Source: Nansenia antarctica (lineage: Eukaryota; Chordata; Actinopteri; Argentiniformes; Microstomatidae). From it: a stretch of DNA of 64,000 bases. The DNA lies in the NCBI GenBank assembly GCA_963989245.1, contig OZ022346.1:55579299-55643298 (forward strand), in the 5' to 3' direction. Shown here in pieces: positions 1-11,685 of the stretch; the first letter of the stretch is position 1; each line of letters starts with the position of its first letter. The notes beneath the pieces are model-generated. The model saw only the letters and a program-made list of their open reading frames with translations. It ran no database searches and had not been told where the DNA came from. The translations under genes and the position numbers were made by a program.

Positions 1-223
1 TGACCTTGTAGTCTCCGCATATCCTCACACTGCGGTCTTTCTTGGGAACCACGACAATAGGGGCAGCCCAGTCACTCCTATCCACTTTTGAGATGATGCC
101 ATTCTTCTCCAGGCGTTCTAGTTCCTTCTCTACAGCTTCCTTTAAAGCATAGGGAACAGGGCGGGGCTTGTGGAACCTAGGATTGGTTCCCTCTTGAACT
201 CTGACCTTCGCTTGGAAACCCTG
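1..223 (-). pseudogene. Ty3/gypsy reverse transcriptase fragment
   Basis: This stretch matches 1626-1848 with one base difference seen by eye. In minus-strand translation it is the start of a Ty3/gypsy RT domain (the ICGDYKVTINQ and IVVVPKKDRSVR blocks). Homology stops sharply after 223, so this is a second truncated copy of the element lying to its right. The left part may continue outside the window. Confidence 0.8.
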
Positions 224-348
224 TACCAGTCAAGTCATGTCAGATTAGTGATATATTCAAGGAGAGGAGGAAAGAAGGATACGTTTTAAGTGTGCTTAAA
301 CAGGGCCATGTCCACAGTCAGATGGTGAGAAGACAGACAGGAGACTGA

Positions 349-1041
349 GGGCCCTATTATGCACTTCTTAACTTGCCGTCTTAAGTGTTAATTAAGACGC
401 ACCGCCAGGTTAAGACCTACCGCCACCCTTATTATGCGCTTCATACGCGCTACTGCTATTATGCAGGTGTCGATAGGCGCCCACACATAAGACGTAAAAC
501 TCCCGTGCATATATTGCTCATTGTGGGAGTGTTCATATGTTAATGAAGTGCACTAGGCGCCCCTGCTATTATGCGATCTGACTTTGCTCCTATCGCTAAG
601 AAGTGGTTTGAAAAGTTCTTAAGTTTAGACTTCATGCACGTTTTGAAACACGAGCGCGCCTCCGCGGTTTGCGCATGCATGTGGGCACACATGAACACGC
701 ACGTGGCTCCACGGCAAGACGTCAATTACGGTCACAGTATAAATGCTTTATTTCAGAAGGGAGAGGCAGAGAAGCGCGCTGACCTCCTTCTCAGGACTTC
801 CATAATAGCATAGCGCTAATGACTCAACGCAGCCGGTTCTTAAAGGGAATGGCACCTGGCACGCTGATTGGGTTGATTGAGAAGACGCCCAAAACACACC
901 CATGACTAATTTCTTTGCTTAGCGCCGGGTTTTAGGCGCCCACTACAGCACGCATAATAGCAAAGTGGCCTTGACCACGCCTCCACGTCTTAAGTTTAGA
1001 TCTACCGCCTCGTCTTATTGATGAAGTGCATAATAGGGCCC
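349..1041. mobile_element. Inverted-repeat DNA transposon, non-autonomous
   Basis: The ends are a perfect 19-bp inverted repeat, GGGCCCTATTATGCACTTC at 349-367 and its complement at 1023-1041. Both flanks carry TGA (346-348 and 1042-1044), a possible 3-bp target duplication. CTATTATGC-type motifs recur inside in both orientations. No transposase is recognisable; the two short internal ORFs resemble nothing I know. A 3-bp duplication and GGG-starting ends would suit the PIF/Harbinger group, but that assignment is inference. Confidence 0.65.
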
Positions 1042-1496
1042 TGAGTCTTTTACCAGCCCTGATAGACAGAATGACAGTTTCTGACTGCTGGAACCTGCCA
1101 GCATATTGAGCATACAGTACACACAGTCCAAGTAAGGGATCACAACTTATACTATACTCACATTACTGAAGCTATTAGATATTATTTTCATCATCATTAA
1201 AAGGATCAGGTAGTTTATCCAATTATTTAATGTGATATTGCGGTAGCAGCGTGTTTCTGAGAAATCATTCTGGACCTTCAGTCATTCAAGGAAGTTCAGT
1301 CATTCAGGACGTCCAATCAGAGGGTGAGAGTGAGGTCAGCCCCGCCCACAGTGGATGTTCTCCAGAAATGGGAGCTGTGATTGAAGGCGGTCCACTGTTG
1401 TTATGGAGACACCTTTACACATGGAGATGTCAAGCGTCCGCAATCTCTTACAGTGTTGGACGAGTATGGAGAGAGACCTGTGGAGACATCAGTTCA
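1042..1496. other. No feature recognised
   Basis: This interval lies between the inverted-repeat element and the broken Ty3/gypsy RT. It holds a short open frame at 1251-1499 with no recognisable domain, and no splice pattern that I could support. Confidence 0.4.
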
Positions 1497-3068
1497 TAGC
1501 CATCAGCTGTTGATAAGCAAACGACAGGTCAAGCTTACTGAAAACCTTACCCCCGGCTAGGGTGGCAAACAGATCCTCGACGTTTGGCAGTGGGTATTCT
1601 TCCTTCTGAATACTCTGGTTTATTGTGACCTTGTAGTCTCCGCATATCCTCACACTGCGGTCTTTCTTGGGAACCACGACAATAGGGGCAGCCCAGTCGC
1701 TCCTATCCACTTTTGAGATGATGCCATTCTTCTCCAGGCGTTCTAGTTCCTTCTCTACAGCTTCCTTTAAAGCATAGGGAACAGGGCGGGGCTTGTGGAA
1801 CCTAGGATTGGTTCCCTCTTGAACTCTGACCTTCGCTTGGAAACCCTGCATCTTTCCATAGCCATCCTTGAACAGTCCTTTGTGCTTCTCTAGGAGGGCT
1901 GTGAGTGTAGGTGTACTCACTGGCTTGTCATTTTTCACACTGAAGATCTCTGCCCAGCTTTATCTGTTTCAGCCAGTTGCGGCCAAGTAAGGCTGTCTTG
2001 ACGCCTTTTACTATGAGCAGTGGTAACATCCACTCTCTTCCTTCATACTTGACCGGTACCTGTATCTGGCCTAACACAGGAATCCTGTCCCCTGTGTAAG
2101 ATGAGAGACGGACGGCAGCTGGTTGGAGAGGGCACTGTTTCAGATGTTCTCTGTAGATATGTTCCGGAGCTATGGTAACCTGTGTCCAACTGCATACTCA
2201 CTGGTTTTCCAGCTAACTCCATTTTTACATATATTCCCTCTTGGTGTCCTTCAGCGGTGTACATGTTGAATAGTTCAACTGTCTCAATTTCACCTTCCTC
2301 CTCTTCCTCTGACACATTGTGAGTTCTTCCTGTGTGTTTTGCACTTTTACACACCCTCTGCACGTGACCTGTCTTCCCACAGTTGTGGCATTTCTCATTA
2401 ATGAACCTACAGCCACTGGGTCGGTGATTATCTCTTCCACACCGATAACAACCTTGCTTTGCTTTGTCCGATGCATACTGCCTTTTGGGTGCACGTCTTG
2501 CACTTCTTGAGTCATGTACCTTGTGAACCTTCTGGCGTTCTGAGCGCTCCGACAGCTCCATGGTGTCCTTGTGGGCAAGCTCGAGTCCCAGGGCAATATC
2601 ACAGGCTTTCTTGAATGTCAGATCCTTTTCTGTCAAAAGCCGTCTGTGATAGGCTTCACCTGTGAGACCACACACAAACTGATCTCGGAGAGCATCATTC
2701 AGAAACTGGCCAAACTCACATGAACTAGCTAACCGTTTTAAGGCCAGGATGTAGTCTGCCAGTGCTTCACCTTGGTTCTGGTGACGCTTATAGAATCTGA
2801 AGCGTTCAGCAATTATAATGGGCTTAGGCTTGAAATGGTCTGATAGTGCTTTAGTAAGCTCAGCATAAGACAGTTCCACACATTTCTTTGGCTCTGCGAG
2901 ACTTTTCAGCAGCCTATATTCAGTTGGGCCCAAAACACTGATAAACACATTTGCTTTCTTCACATTTTCTATTTCATTTGCAGCCAGCCAACTCTCAAAA
3001 CGTTCCAGATAAGACTCAAAATCCTCCTTTGTTGAATCAAAGTCAGGTACTTTTCCAATAGTAGTCAT
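1497..3068 (-). pseudogene. Ty3/gypsy gag-pol, broken (Mag-like)
   Basis: On the minus strand Gag opens at the ATG at 3068. It has a capsid-like region followed by two CCHC zinc knuckles (CYRCGRDNHRPSGC and CHNCGKTGHVQRVC, about residues 206-240). The aspartic protease DTG triad is at about residue 291. Directly after DTG the frame is lost, so the protease core is out of frame. Pol resumes in another frame at 1938 with the linker and first RT blocks (VVVPKKDRSVRICGDY, FSKLDLSFAY) and ends at about 1497 before the catalytic YxDD. RNase H, integrase and the 3' LTR are missing. Gag style suggests the Mag clade. It is a dead 5' portion of an element. Confidence 0.85.
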
Positions 3069-3100
3069 TTTTTTTCTTTTTAAAAAAAATGTATATTGCA

Positions 3101-3328
3101 TGACATATTTCCATGTCTGATGTCTAATGTCTAATGTCTGATGTACTAATGTCATTTCAATGCATTATAGACCTTTTCTTTATAACAAGCACAACAACAA
3201 CAAAACGTTATTATGCCGATGTGCTGTGTGTCTAACGTTACAAGCTGATTTGTGCATGACAGCCGCGCATTGACATATTTCAATGTCTGATGTCTAATGT
3301 CTGATGTACTAATGTCATTTCAATGCAT
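3101..3328. repeat. Duplicated segment with TGTCTGATGT motifs
   Basis: About 60-66 bp at 3101-3166 recur at 3271-3328 with a small indel. Each copy is built of TGTCTGATG/TGTCTAATG short repeats and ends in a shared TGTCATTTCAATGCATT. The segment sits just upstream of the broken Gag and may be part of that element's leader or LTR, which I infer only from position. Confidence 0.6.
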
Positions 3329-3768
3329 TTCTACATTCACAATTTCACAATTCCTTATTACGTTAGCAGCTACCGTTAGCAACAACAACACTGTTCTACT
3401 TCAAACCAGAGAAAGAAGCCATTTACTCTCCATTGACACACAACTGAAGGAAAGGCATGTTTGGGGTTACACAGTGACTAACCACTACAGTAGTATGCTG
3501 AACATACACACATACAGACATACAGTGAAACAACAACAACATAGAATTCTCATATGGTACTATGAGAATAAAGCAGCAACATGATGATGCCATAGCTACT
3601 CAGCATAGGACAGTAACAGTTCACCCACCTTAGTCAGATAGCAGCAGCAGCAGCAGCCATGTAACGTGTTGTTAGTAGTACTGTTGACTACGATGCACTA
3701 GTCTGTGCTGCTACGTAGCTCACCTAGTCAAGTTCGCTTTAGCAACGATCGCTGCTCAGACATACGTT
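3329..3768. other. Unassigned upstream region
   Basis: No coding domain was seen. A short (GCA)n run lies at about 3640-3657. By position this could be the LTR or leader of the minus-strand Ty3/gypsy element, but I found no LTR end or primer-binding site. Confidence 0.3.
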
Positions 3769-4292
3769 CTCAGACTCGCGAGAGTGAGCGAGATCCAAGA
3801 TGGCACCGCCTCATGGCAGACACGTGTTCTCAGACTCGCGAGAGTGAGCGAGATCCAAGATGGCGCCGCCTCATGGCAGACACGTGTTCTCAGACTCGCG
3901 AGAGTGAGCGAGATCCAAGATGGCGCCGCCTCATGGCAGACACGTGTTCTCAGACTCGCGAGAGTGAGCGAGATCCAAGATGGCGCCGCCTCATGGCAGA
4001 CACGTGTTCTCAGACTCGCGAGAGTGAGCGAGATCCAAGATGGCGCCGCCTCATGGCAGACACGTGTTCTCAGACTCGCGAGAGTGAGCGAGATCCAAGA
4101 TGGCACCGCCTCATGGCAGACACGTGTTCTCAGACTCGCGAGAGTGAGCGAGATCCAAGATGGCGCCGCCTCATGGCAGACACGTGTTCTCAGACTCGCG
4201 AGAGTGAGCGAGATCCAAGATGGCGCCGCCTCATGGCAGACACGTGTTCTCAGACTCGCGAGAGTGAGCGAGATCCAAGATGGCGCCGCCAT
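3769..4292. repeat. 60-bp minisatellite with promoter-type motifs
   Basis: Nine near-identical units repeat with an exact 60-bp period; the only variant seen is CACC versus CGCC after AAGATGG. Each unit contains CTCGCGAGA, CAAGATGGC and, except at the array ends, CACGTG. The period is a multiple of three, so open frames of 170-217 codons run through it on both strands; these are by-products, not genes. It lies upstream of the minus-strand Ty3/gypsy Gag. Confidence 0.95.
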
Positions 4293-4594
4293 ATGATAAG
4301 GTTCTATCTCCATCTATCTCCGTTTAGAATTATACGGTTCTATTCCTTTCTCTTTTAGTTTTTTTGATACTGTTTTCCATATCTCAAGGTGCAATCCTAT
4401 ATTTTTTTGTATTATCTGTTATATGTGAAAATACATGTGTACTTTTATAACTCGTTCATATAAATGAAAATGAGCATTGACACAACAATATACTGTATGT
4501 AAAAGATGTTTTGCTGCAATAAAAAACATTTGAAACATAAATATTGTCTTGTTATTTTGTACACCATAGGGGTAAGGTAAATAGGTAAAACACA
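4293..4594 (+). other. AT-rich spacer with poly(A) signal
   Basis: This AT-rich stretch follows the minisatellite. It has an AATAAA hexamer at about 4519 in a TGCAATAAAAAACA context. No coding sequence was seen. It may be the 3' end of a transcript started in the minisatellite, which is inference only. Confidence 0.35.
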
Positions 4595-5628
4595 CCTGGG
4601 GGGGTATTCCACGTAGGGTGATTAACTCTGATCCAGGTTTAAATCAGATCCGGACGCTAATTTCAGCTTCCATCAATGTGGCTCAAATAATTCGCTGCTT
4701 GGCAAACAGCGAGTGTCTTGGCAAACTCAACAAGAAACCAAGTACAGTGCCATTCCTTCACAGACAGGGAAGGAGAGCCCAATTTCCCCTCCCTAGAGAA
4801 ACTCAGCCATCCCAACATGGGTTTTGGCCCCCATTTCCCCCCAGAGGAGAGACATGAGATGACAGTCATGGCCTGCACAGCTGAAGTCAATTCACTAATC
4901 ACCCAGCAGCTCACCTGAACAATCACCACTCCCTATAAAGGGCAGTCTCACAGTTCAACAAACACACTGTGATAGGAACATGTACTATTGCAGTGCTGTG
5001 CTCAAACCAACTGTTTACAGAGACCAGAGTGGCTGACGGTGAGATGACTTGGCTGTGTGTTGTTGTTTGTTTGATATCTTGGATTTGTTTGATAGCAAAT
5101 TGGTTGCTGTTGGGTGTTTGATATCAAGTTCAGTTTATGGTCAAGTTAAAAGGGCGGTACATAATTTTGGGAAAACTATTTCATTACTTGTAAAAATGTT
5201 TCATTGCATTGTAAATTCCTTCATATTGTTTCTTAGCCGCTTATTTTGTGTTTATACCTTTTCAAAGGTTTTTCACCTGCTACTACTACTGCTAAACTTA
5301 TAAATCTGATGAAAAAGAGACCAAATTAAGTCCAAAAATAAAAGGAGAAAGATAATTACTGTCTGGTCATTGGATGCAGAAAGAGTGGAGTCCCAGTGAA
5401 ACTCTGGTCAAACGGTCAAAGCCCTTTCAAGTTAGGGGAAGCACAGAAACCACAGATAACTTGACAGTTGCTATGCAACCAATCCTTCTGAGCAAACCTG
5501 GTAGCGAGCAGGTTTACAGGCTGGTTTAGGTAATACGTGCGTCAAAAATGTCTCACAGATGGAAACTACATCCCGAACGACAGTTCCGTCAAGTGTCTTT
5601 TAGGAAATATTAGTTCCCACTTTTTACG

Positions 5629-5722
5629 AGATAGATAGATAATTTGATATTGTGGAAGTGTGATCGATAAATAGATAGATAGATAACTTGATATTTTGAA
5701 AGTGTGATAGATAGATAAATAA
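5629..5722. repeat. GATA microsatellite
   Basis: Interrupted GATA/GATAAATA runs are repeated in two blocks around TTGATATT. It is simple-sequence DNA with no coding potential. Confidence 0.8.
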
Positions 5723-5785
5723 AAAAGTGTAAAAAAATAAATAATAATAGGTATGTCTATCAACTTGCATTACTGTCATCACAGT

Positions 5786-5856
5786 GGTGTCTTTGGCGCA
5801 GGGTTTAAGGCAGCCAGCTAGAGGTCCGAAGGTTGCCGGTTTAATACTTGATTTGG
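5786..5856 (+). repeat. tRNA-derived SINE head, degraded
   Basis: The order TGGCGCAGGGTTTAAGG, then AGAGGTCCGAAGGTTGCCGG, resembles the A-box and B-box half of a tRNA-derived fish SINE. The B box is mutated and no 3' tail is clear. It is not a functional tRNA. Confidence 0.4.
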
Positions 5857-6889
5857 TTTAATGTTGTTGTTTTTTTCTTTTTACATTTAACCGAAGCCTT
5901 CATGCAAATCGATTTACAATATATATACTGTATATATCTGACCATGAATACTTGATGAGGAATCTAATTTGCACTAAATACTTTTTGAAATTATTCAATT
6001 TGATTGATCTCCTCAATATTTAGGCATAACAGGGTGGACACGTTATGGTCAACCACATTAAACTCACTGGATAAAAACATAAAAATCAGATGGTAAAAGA
6101 TCACACAGCTTACAACATTTGAAATCCCCTCCACTGATGTGATGTCACCTCATGAGAGTGATGTGATTGAGAAATATGGTTTTCTTTTAAAAGGGACATT
6201 AACACAGCATAACAGGGTGTACAGTGATCGCAGGGACAAGCATAAAACCTTAATTTTTTTTGTAAAAAAAAAAAAAAAAAACTATAAAACTATATTTGAT
6301 TTCAATAGATATTGATCAGGAAAATGAAATAATAATAACATATTTGGAAATGTATATGTTTTTAATAGTTATTTTTTGGATTGAAGTTGAATGAACAACA
6401 CTGGGGACATCCCAAATCCCATGCAAAATCCCATTTACATCTTTAACCAAAGCTTTTAAAATGTAGAAAACAACAACTTAGAAGCCCATATCATTGTATT
6501 CATAATAAATAACAATTGACTATACATGAAAAACCTAATGGAATTAGTATTTGTCCAAATTTAGACAAAATACAACATGATTTGTACTGCATGGGGACGG
6601 AAAAGGCACCGTATAAAAAAAATGACCCGATTGTGATTTCTAAAGGGAAACAGGCGTGGGACTTGCGTGCGCACCGTTTTACAAATCTGAATGTTGGTGC
6701 ACGTTAACGTTCTTGCTTGTCTATGTATGCAAGCTTTTTACACCAATCCTACGCAAAGCTTTATAAATGAGGCCCCAGGGATCTCACAGGATGCTAAAAC
6801 AACGCTACTAAACGAAAATCCAGGCTTATTTTGATAAATCTTGCGAGATTGGATTTTCCTTTAGCAATGTTGATGGAATACTCCCCAGG

Positions 6890-7250
6890 ATAGAGGAATG
6901 CTGATCTTAATATACTGTAGATAATGACTAAAAAACTAATTAAATACATGTAATATGATTAGTCTTAAAGTAGCTATCAGTGATTTCTGCAAATAGTTTT
7001 AGATTTCTATGACCTAACTTTTGTGCATTACTTTTTCAAAACTTGATTTGAAGCTATACCATACATCATGTGTTTACAAATTCTAAACAAAAACAAACAA
7101 TACAGCAATAGGTCCTTCTTTGGTTATGAAGAGGTACAAAGCTTGTTCTACATTGATTAATGTATTTAGGAGTAATATTAATCATAATCTAGGAGTATTT
7201 TTTTAGGACGTAACAAAATCACTGACAGCTGCTACAAAGGACTCCTAAGA
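6890..7250. other. AT-rich DNA, nothing recognised
   Basis: No ORF of note, no repeat boundary and no splice pattern was seen in this stretch. Confidence 0.35.
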
Positions 7251-7279
7251 CAGCAACAGCTTATAATAATCGTCATCAC

Positions 7280-7953
7280 TAGGCATGGGAATTGATAAGA
7301 TGTTATTGATACCTATTCCATTATCGATTCTGCTTATCGGTTCGATTCTTCTATTGATTCCCTATTCATTTTCTGTGGGGGAAAAAGTAGGCCTACACAG
7401 GTTTTATTATCGAGTCTCTGAACACAGTGTACAAATATCCAAAACGAAATAAAAGAATGGAAAATAAAATGGTCCTTTTCTCAAAAGGATATAACTTTGA
7501 AAACAAATATAAAACTGATAAACTCAATAATGTCTCATGTCTGCTTTCTCTGGGAGGGTCTGTAGCAACCGTCTGTCTGTCATCATCAGAAATGGATGAA
7601 ATGGGAGAATATTTGTACAGCGTTCGTTTTCATTTAGGGTTTCTTCATCAAAGAAAAGATCTGCTAAGCCTGCCTGCGTGGCACTAATGTTATTAGCATA
7701 GGATATTTACCCTCAGAGACGGACACGTTGCTCACTTGGGAGGCAGTGGCACTCGTGCGTAGTGTGTGGAGTGTCAAACACATGGCCTTCCTGTCATTTA
7801 AGGCCATGTTGCGTCGAAAGATGTTTCAACATATTGCTGGTGTTTCCACCATTATCATTTTACAGATGTTACAAATAGCCATGTTAGTAATTTTTCCTTG
7901 CCATGCTTTGGACCTTTTCTCAACTGGAACCGGTTCTCCATTCCCATCCCTTG
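7280..7953 (-). mobile_element. hAT-type element remnant with BED finger fossil
   Basis: The ends are weak inverted repeats around GGCATGGGAATTGA (left) and TCCATTCCCATCCC (right). The element is flanked by a 29-bp direct repeat with one mismatch at 7251-7279 and 7954-7982. On the minus strand about 7799-7883 reads, across a frame break, as AICNICK followed by GNTSNMLKHLSTQHGLK, the pattern of the BED zinc finger at the N-terminus of many hAT transposases. The rest of the transposase is absent. Long flanking repeats are unusual for hAT, which normally makes 8-bp duplications. Confidence 0.6.
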
Positions 7954-7982
7954 CAGCAACAGTTTATAATAATCGTCATCAC

Positions 7983-8388
7983 GTTTGACCTTTCGAGATT
8001 CCAGTGTGCCCTTCATCAGTGGGGCCCTCAGTTTTACGTGACCTGTGATCTGTCCAGGAAAAAACTCAGTGCCCAGTCTCCCAAAAGTTTCCTAGCTAAC
8101 GTGACAGTTTATTTCTCCCAACAGAGCCAGAGGACTGACCTCCCAGCACACATTTTACAATCGTTGCTTCCTCTGCACTGTGGCTGGGTTTCTGAGAGAA
8201 ATAAAGTACAACTTTAGTTACAAAGCTTTTTGGATACTAAGCACGGGTCTCTATGGGGTATAACTTCGGCCCTTTTTCTGGTAAGGTTCATGTGGTTAGG
8301 AAAAACTCTTGGCCCTACATAATGAAAGGGGTGGGGACTTCATTGTCATCTTTAATCAGTGCATTCACAAACACAGGACTTTTACCAT
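7983..8388. other. Unassigned spacer before LINE copy 1
   Basis: A 104-codon open frame (7903-8217) crosses from the element remnant into this spacer and has no recognisable domain. Nothing else was identified. Confidence 0.3.
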
Positions 8389-11300
8389 GAATGAATGAAT
8401 GGTCTTTATTGTCATTGCTATAGTACAGGTACCAAACAACGAAATTTAGGAGGGGTGGCTCCCCTGGTGTTAGGAAAGAAAAAAAAAAAAAAAAACACAA
8501 GAAGGGAAGGAGCTGGTTTACATAAATAAAGGCTATGTACACTATCCACTATACTATACTGTACAGATAGACGACTAGGGTTGTCATATTGCACATAGTG
8601 TTATTGCACATTCATTTAAAGTGTCGCTGTTTGCAGGCTTGAAATGTACATATTTGTGCCTCAGCACTACACCTGATTTTTTCAGTCCAGCAGCTGCCAT
8701 CAATCCGTCCAGACTGTCCAGGGCCCAGAACCTAGGTCGTTGCTGTGTTCAGGGCCTGGATGGCCCTGGGGTAGAAGCTGTTCTTCAGTCTGTTTGTCCT
8801 TGCGGCCATGGTCCTGTACCGCCTTTTCGAGGGCAGCCGGGTAAAGTGTTCGTACCCAGGGTGGGTTGGGTCTCTGGAGATCTTGGAGGCCTTCCTGAGA
8901 CAGCGTGTGTTGTACAGCTCTTCCAGAGAGGGGAGGGGGGCGCCGGTGATCTTCTGGGCTGTTCTCACGACTCTCTGTAGCGCATTTCTCTCCGCGGTTG
9001 TGCAGCTGGAGAACCAGTTGCAGATGCCGTAGGTGAGGATGCTCTCCACTGCGCCGCGGTAGAAGGTCACCAGTATCTCCTGCTTGCTGTGTTCCTTCCT
9101 GAGGACTCTCAGGATGTAGAGCCGCTGTTGTGCCTTCTTGATGGTGGCTGTTGTGTTGTCCTTCCAGGACAGGTCATCCTGTATGTGCACCCCCAGGAAT
9201 CGGAGGGTTGAGACTCTCTCCACGCTCTCTCCGTCGATGAGCAGGGGCTGGATCTCGGACTTTTTCCTCCTGAAGTCCACGATGATTTCCTGGGTCTTTG
9301 ACTTGTTCAGCAGCAGGTTGTTAACCTTGCACAGCTTGCTCAGTTGCTCTACCTCATCCCTGTACGCAGCCTCGTCCCCCCCCGAGATGCAGCCCACCAC
9401 GGTGGTGTCGTCTGCAAACTTTACGATGGAGTTGCTGGGGTGGACGGGGGTGAAGTCGTAGGTGTAGAGGTTGTAGAGGATGGGGCTTAGCACGCAGCCC
9501 TGGGGGGACCCAGTGCTGAGTCTGAGGGCTGTGGAGGTGTGGGGGCCCACCCTCTGGGGGCGGTCGGTCAGGAAGTCCTTGATCCATGCACATATAGAGT
9601 GTGATAGACCCAGGTCTAGTAGTTTGGTCACTAGCCTGTCTGGAAGGATGGTGTTGAAGGCGGAGCTGAAGTCCACAAAGAGCAGTCTCGCGTAGCTGTT
9701 TCCCCTCTCCAGGTGGGATAGAGTGGCGTGGAGAGTCGTCGCGATGGCGTCCTCTGTGGACCTGTGGGCTCTGTAGGCGAACTGGTACGGATCCAGGTTG
9801 GGCGGGAGGCGTGTGAGTATGTGGGCCAGGACTAGTTTCTCGAAGCACTTCATGATGATTGGTGTGAGTGCCACCGGGCGGTAGTCGTTTAGGCAGCTCA
9901 CCGTGCTTTTCTTCGGGACTGGGATGATAGTTGAGGTTTTCAGGCAGGGTGGGATGGTGGCCTGGGACAGGGACTGGTTGAAGATGTTGGTGAAAACCCT
10001 GGTCGGCGCAGTCCCTCAGCACCCGTCCCAGGACGCCATCCGGCCCCGAGGCTTTCCTGGGGTCCACCGCCTTCAGCACGCGTCTCACTTCATGCTCTGT
10101 GAGGGTGAGGCTGCTGAGAGCTGGAGAGAGTGGTGTTTGTGTTGTGGTTACCTCCGTTCGCCCCTCGTCGAACCGGGCGTAGAAGGAGTTCAGCTTTTCC
10201 GCCAGCAGGGGGTCGTCCTCTGCGGCTGTGAGCCTGTTGGCTCTGAAGTTTGTCATGTGCTGAACCCCCTGCCACATCCGCCTGGAGTCGTTGCTCAGGA
10301 AGCATTCCTCAATCTTCTCTCTGTGGTCTGCCTTGGCCTCTTTGATGCCGCGCTTTAGGTTAGCCCTGGTGGTGCTTTACAGCGGTGTGCCCTTCCCTGC
10401 GAAGAAGGCGTTGTCCCTCTCGTTGATCAGTTTTTGGACCTTCCCAGTCATCCATGGCTTCGTGTTGGGGTAGACCCGGACCTGTTTGTCCACGGTGACT
10501 GAGTTGGTGCAGTTCACTATGTGGTTCAGAACCGACGACGTGAACTGTTCCAGGTCCTCATGCTCATATTCCTGCCATGAGGTGTCATTTAGGCAGATCT
10601 GCAGTGGAGCGGACCCTTCTGGCCAGGTTCTGACAGTCTTAGTGGTGATGGGAGCACTTTTCCTCATGGTAGTGTATGCTGGGATCAGGAGGCTTGACAC
10701 ATGGTCAGACATGCCTAGATGAGCTAGCGGTCTAGCCTTGTAAGCACGTTTGATGTTGGTGTATACCTTATCCAGTGTTTTTTCTCCTCTTGTTGCACAT
10801 TTAACATGCTGATAGAACTTGGGTAGTACTGCCTTCAGGTCGACATGATTGAAGTCTCCTGCTATAATGTGAACTGCCTGTGGATCTGCGCTTTGTTGAC
10901 CACTGATGACGTCATATAGCCGCGCCAATGCTAAGCTACCGTCTGCATTCGGTGCAATGTAAACGCTTGTAATATACACTGCATTGAATTCCCTCGGTAG
11001 GTAAGTGGGTCGGCATTTAACAGTCAAGTATTCCAGGTTTGGGGAACAGTGGCTACTTACAGTTTTCGTGTTTAAGCACCAGCTATCCTTCGTAGATATA
11101 ATGATCCCACCTCCGCGAGTCTTACCGCTAAGCAGCGTGCGGTCCGCACGGTGTAGAGTGCGGCCTTCCAGGCTAATCGCGGAGTCCAGGATAGTTTCAT
11201 TTAGCCAGGTTTCAGTGAGAATAATCACACAGCTATCTCCCACGATGTTATTTTTGGCAACCTGTAGTCTCAATTCATCCATCTTATTAGTCAGGGACCT

Positions 11301-11685
11301 GACGTTGGATAGGAATATACTCGGCAAAGCTGGCTTGTCCGGGCACTTTCTCAGCCTAGCTAGCAGGCCTCCCCTGCAGCCCCGTCGTTGCTTGCGGTCC
11401 TTACGCCGACGTTTGCGCCTCAGGGTCGGGACTGAGTACCATAGTTCTCCCGGTAAGCGGGCGATATCGTGATGAATCCTTTGCTGTTTCAGGAACTCCG
11501 CTGTTACTGTCTTCTCGTTTTGCGTACCAACTTCTAGTAAGTCGTGCCTGCTGTAGGTACTATTTACACAACCGTTCCCTATAAGTACTAAAATAAAAAT
11601 GTACATACAAATGCACTTAAAAACACTAAAGAACACCAGTGTTGAAGCCACTCCAGCCGCAGTGACTATGCGCGCCGCCATCTTG
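8389..11685 (-). mobile_element. L2/CR1-type LINE, copy 1 (near full length)
   Basis: Read on the minus strand, the 5' boundary is the CAAGATGGC motif at 11685. An apurinic-endonuclease domain, a linker and a reverse transcriptase follow, then a 3' UTR ending in CAATGACAATAAAGACC and a TTCATTCATTCA tail at 8389-8400. Homology with copy 2 starts exactly at CAAGATGGC. The coding frame carries a nonsense codon and an 8-bp deletion. Clade assignment is from RT and tail style. Confidence 0.9.
8732..11676 (-). pseudogene. LINE endonuclease-reverse transcriptase, copy 1
   Basis: The frame 11708-10377 holds an N-terminal hydrophobic segment, an Arg/Lys-rich patch and the APE endonuclease blocks (SIFLSNVRSLTNKMDEL, ILTETWLN, IIAGDFNHVD, MSDHVSSLL). 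At 10374-10376 a TAA replaces the TAC seen in copy 2. The frame then continues to about 9999, where an 8-bp deletion relative to copy 2 shifts it. From there to 8732 the RT is open (LLFVDFSSAFNTI, STGSPQGCVLSP, VKFADDTTVVG, where FADD is the catalytic pair). The product would nick DNA and copy element RNA onto it. Two breaks make this copy non-autonomous. Confidence 0.85.

Larger units (their letters stand above)
4595..6889. mobile_element. Region bounded by CCTGGGG-type inverted ends
   Basis: CCTGGGGGGGTATTCCA at 4595 faces TGGAATACTCCCCAGG at 6874-6889. The interval contains a TATA-like CCTATAAAGGG at about 4931, a (GATA)-type microsatellite at about 5629-5720, a tRNA-like SINE piece and an AT-rich core, but no transposase. 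The right 100 bp (6790-6889) aligns with the right half of the compact MITE at 18133-18253. Whether both ends belong to one element is uncertain, because the left end shares only about 16 bp with that family. Confidence 0.45.

Noticed and set aside
540..813. Two short ORFs within the inverted-repeat element as a transposase
   Set aside because: No recognisable domain and too short; the element appears non-autonomous.
3705..4358. Repeat proteins of 170-217 residues on both strands
   Set aside because: All are by-products of a 60-bp minisatellite whose period is divisible by three; no unique flanking coding sequence.
5786..5856. A functional tRNA gene
   Set aside because: The A and B box halves are degraded and no cloverleaf can be closed; it looks like a SINE fragment.
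8808..9695. Plus-strand ORFs across LINE copies
   Set aside because: Antisense shadows of the LINE reverse transcriptase; the same shadows recur in all copies.
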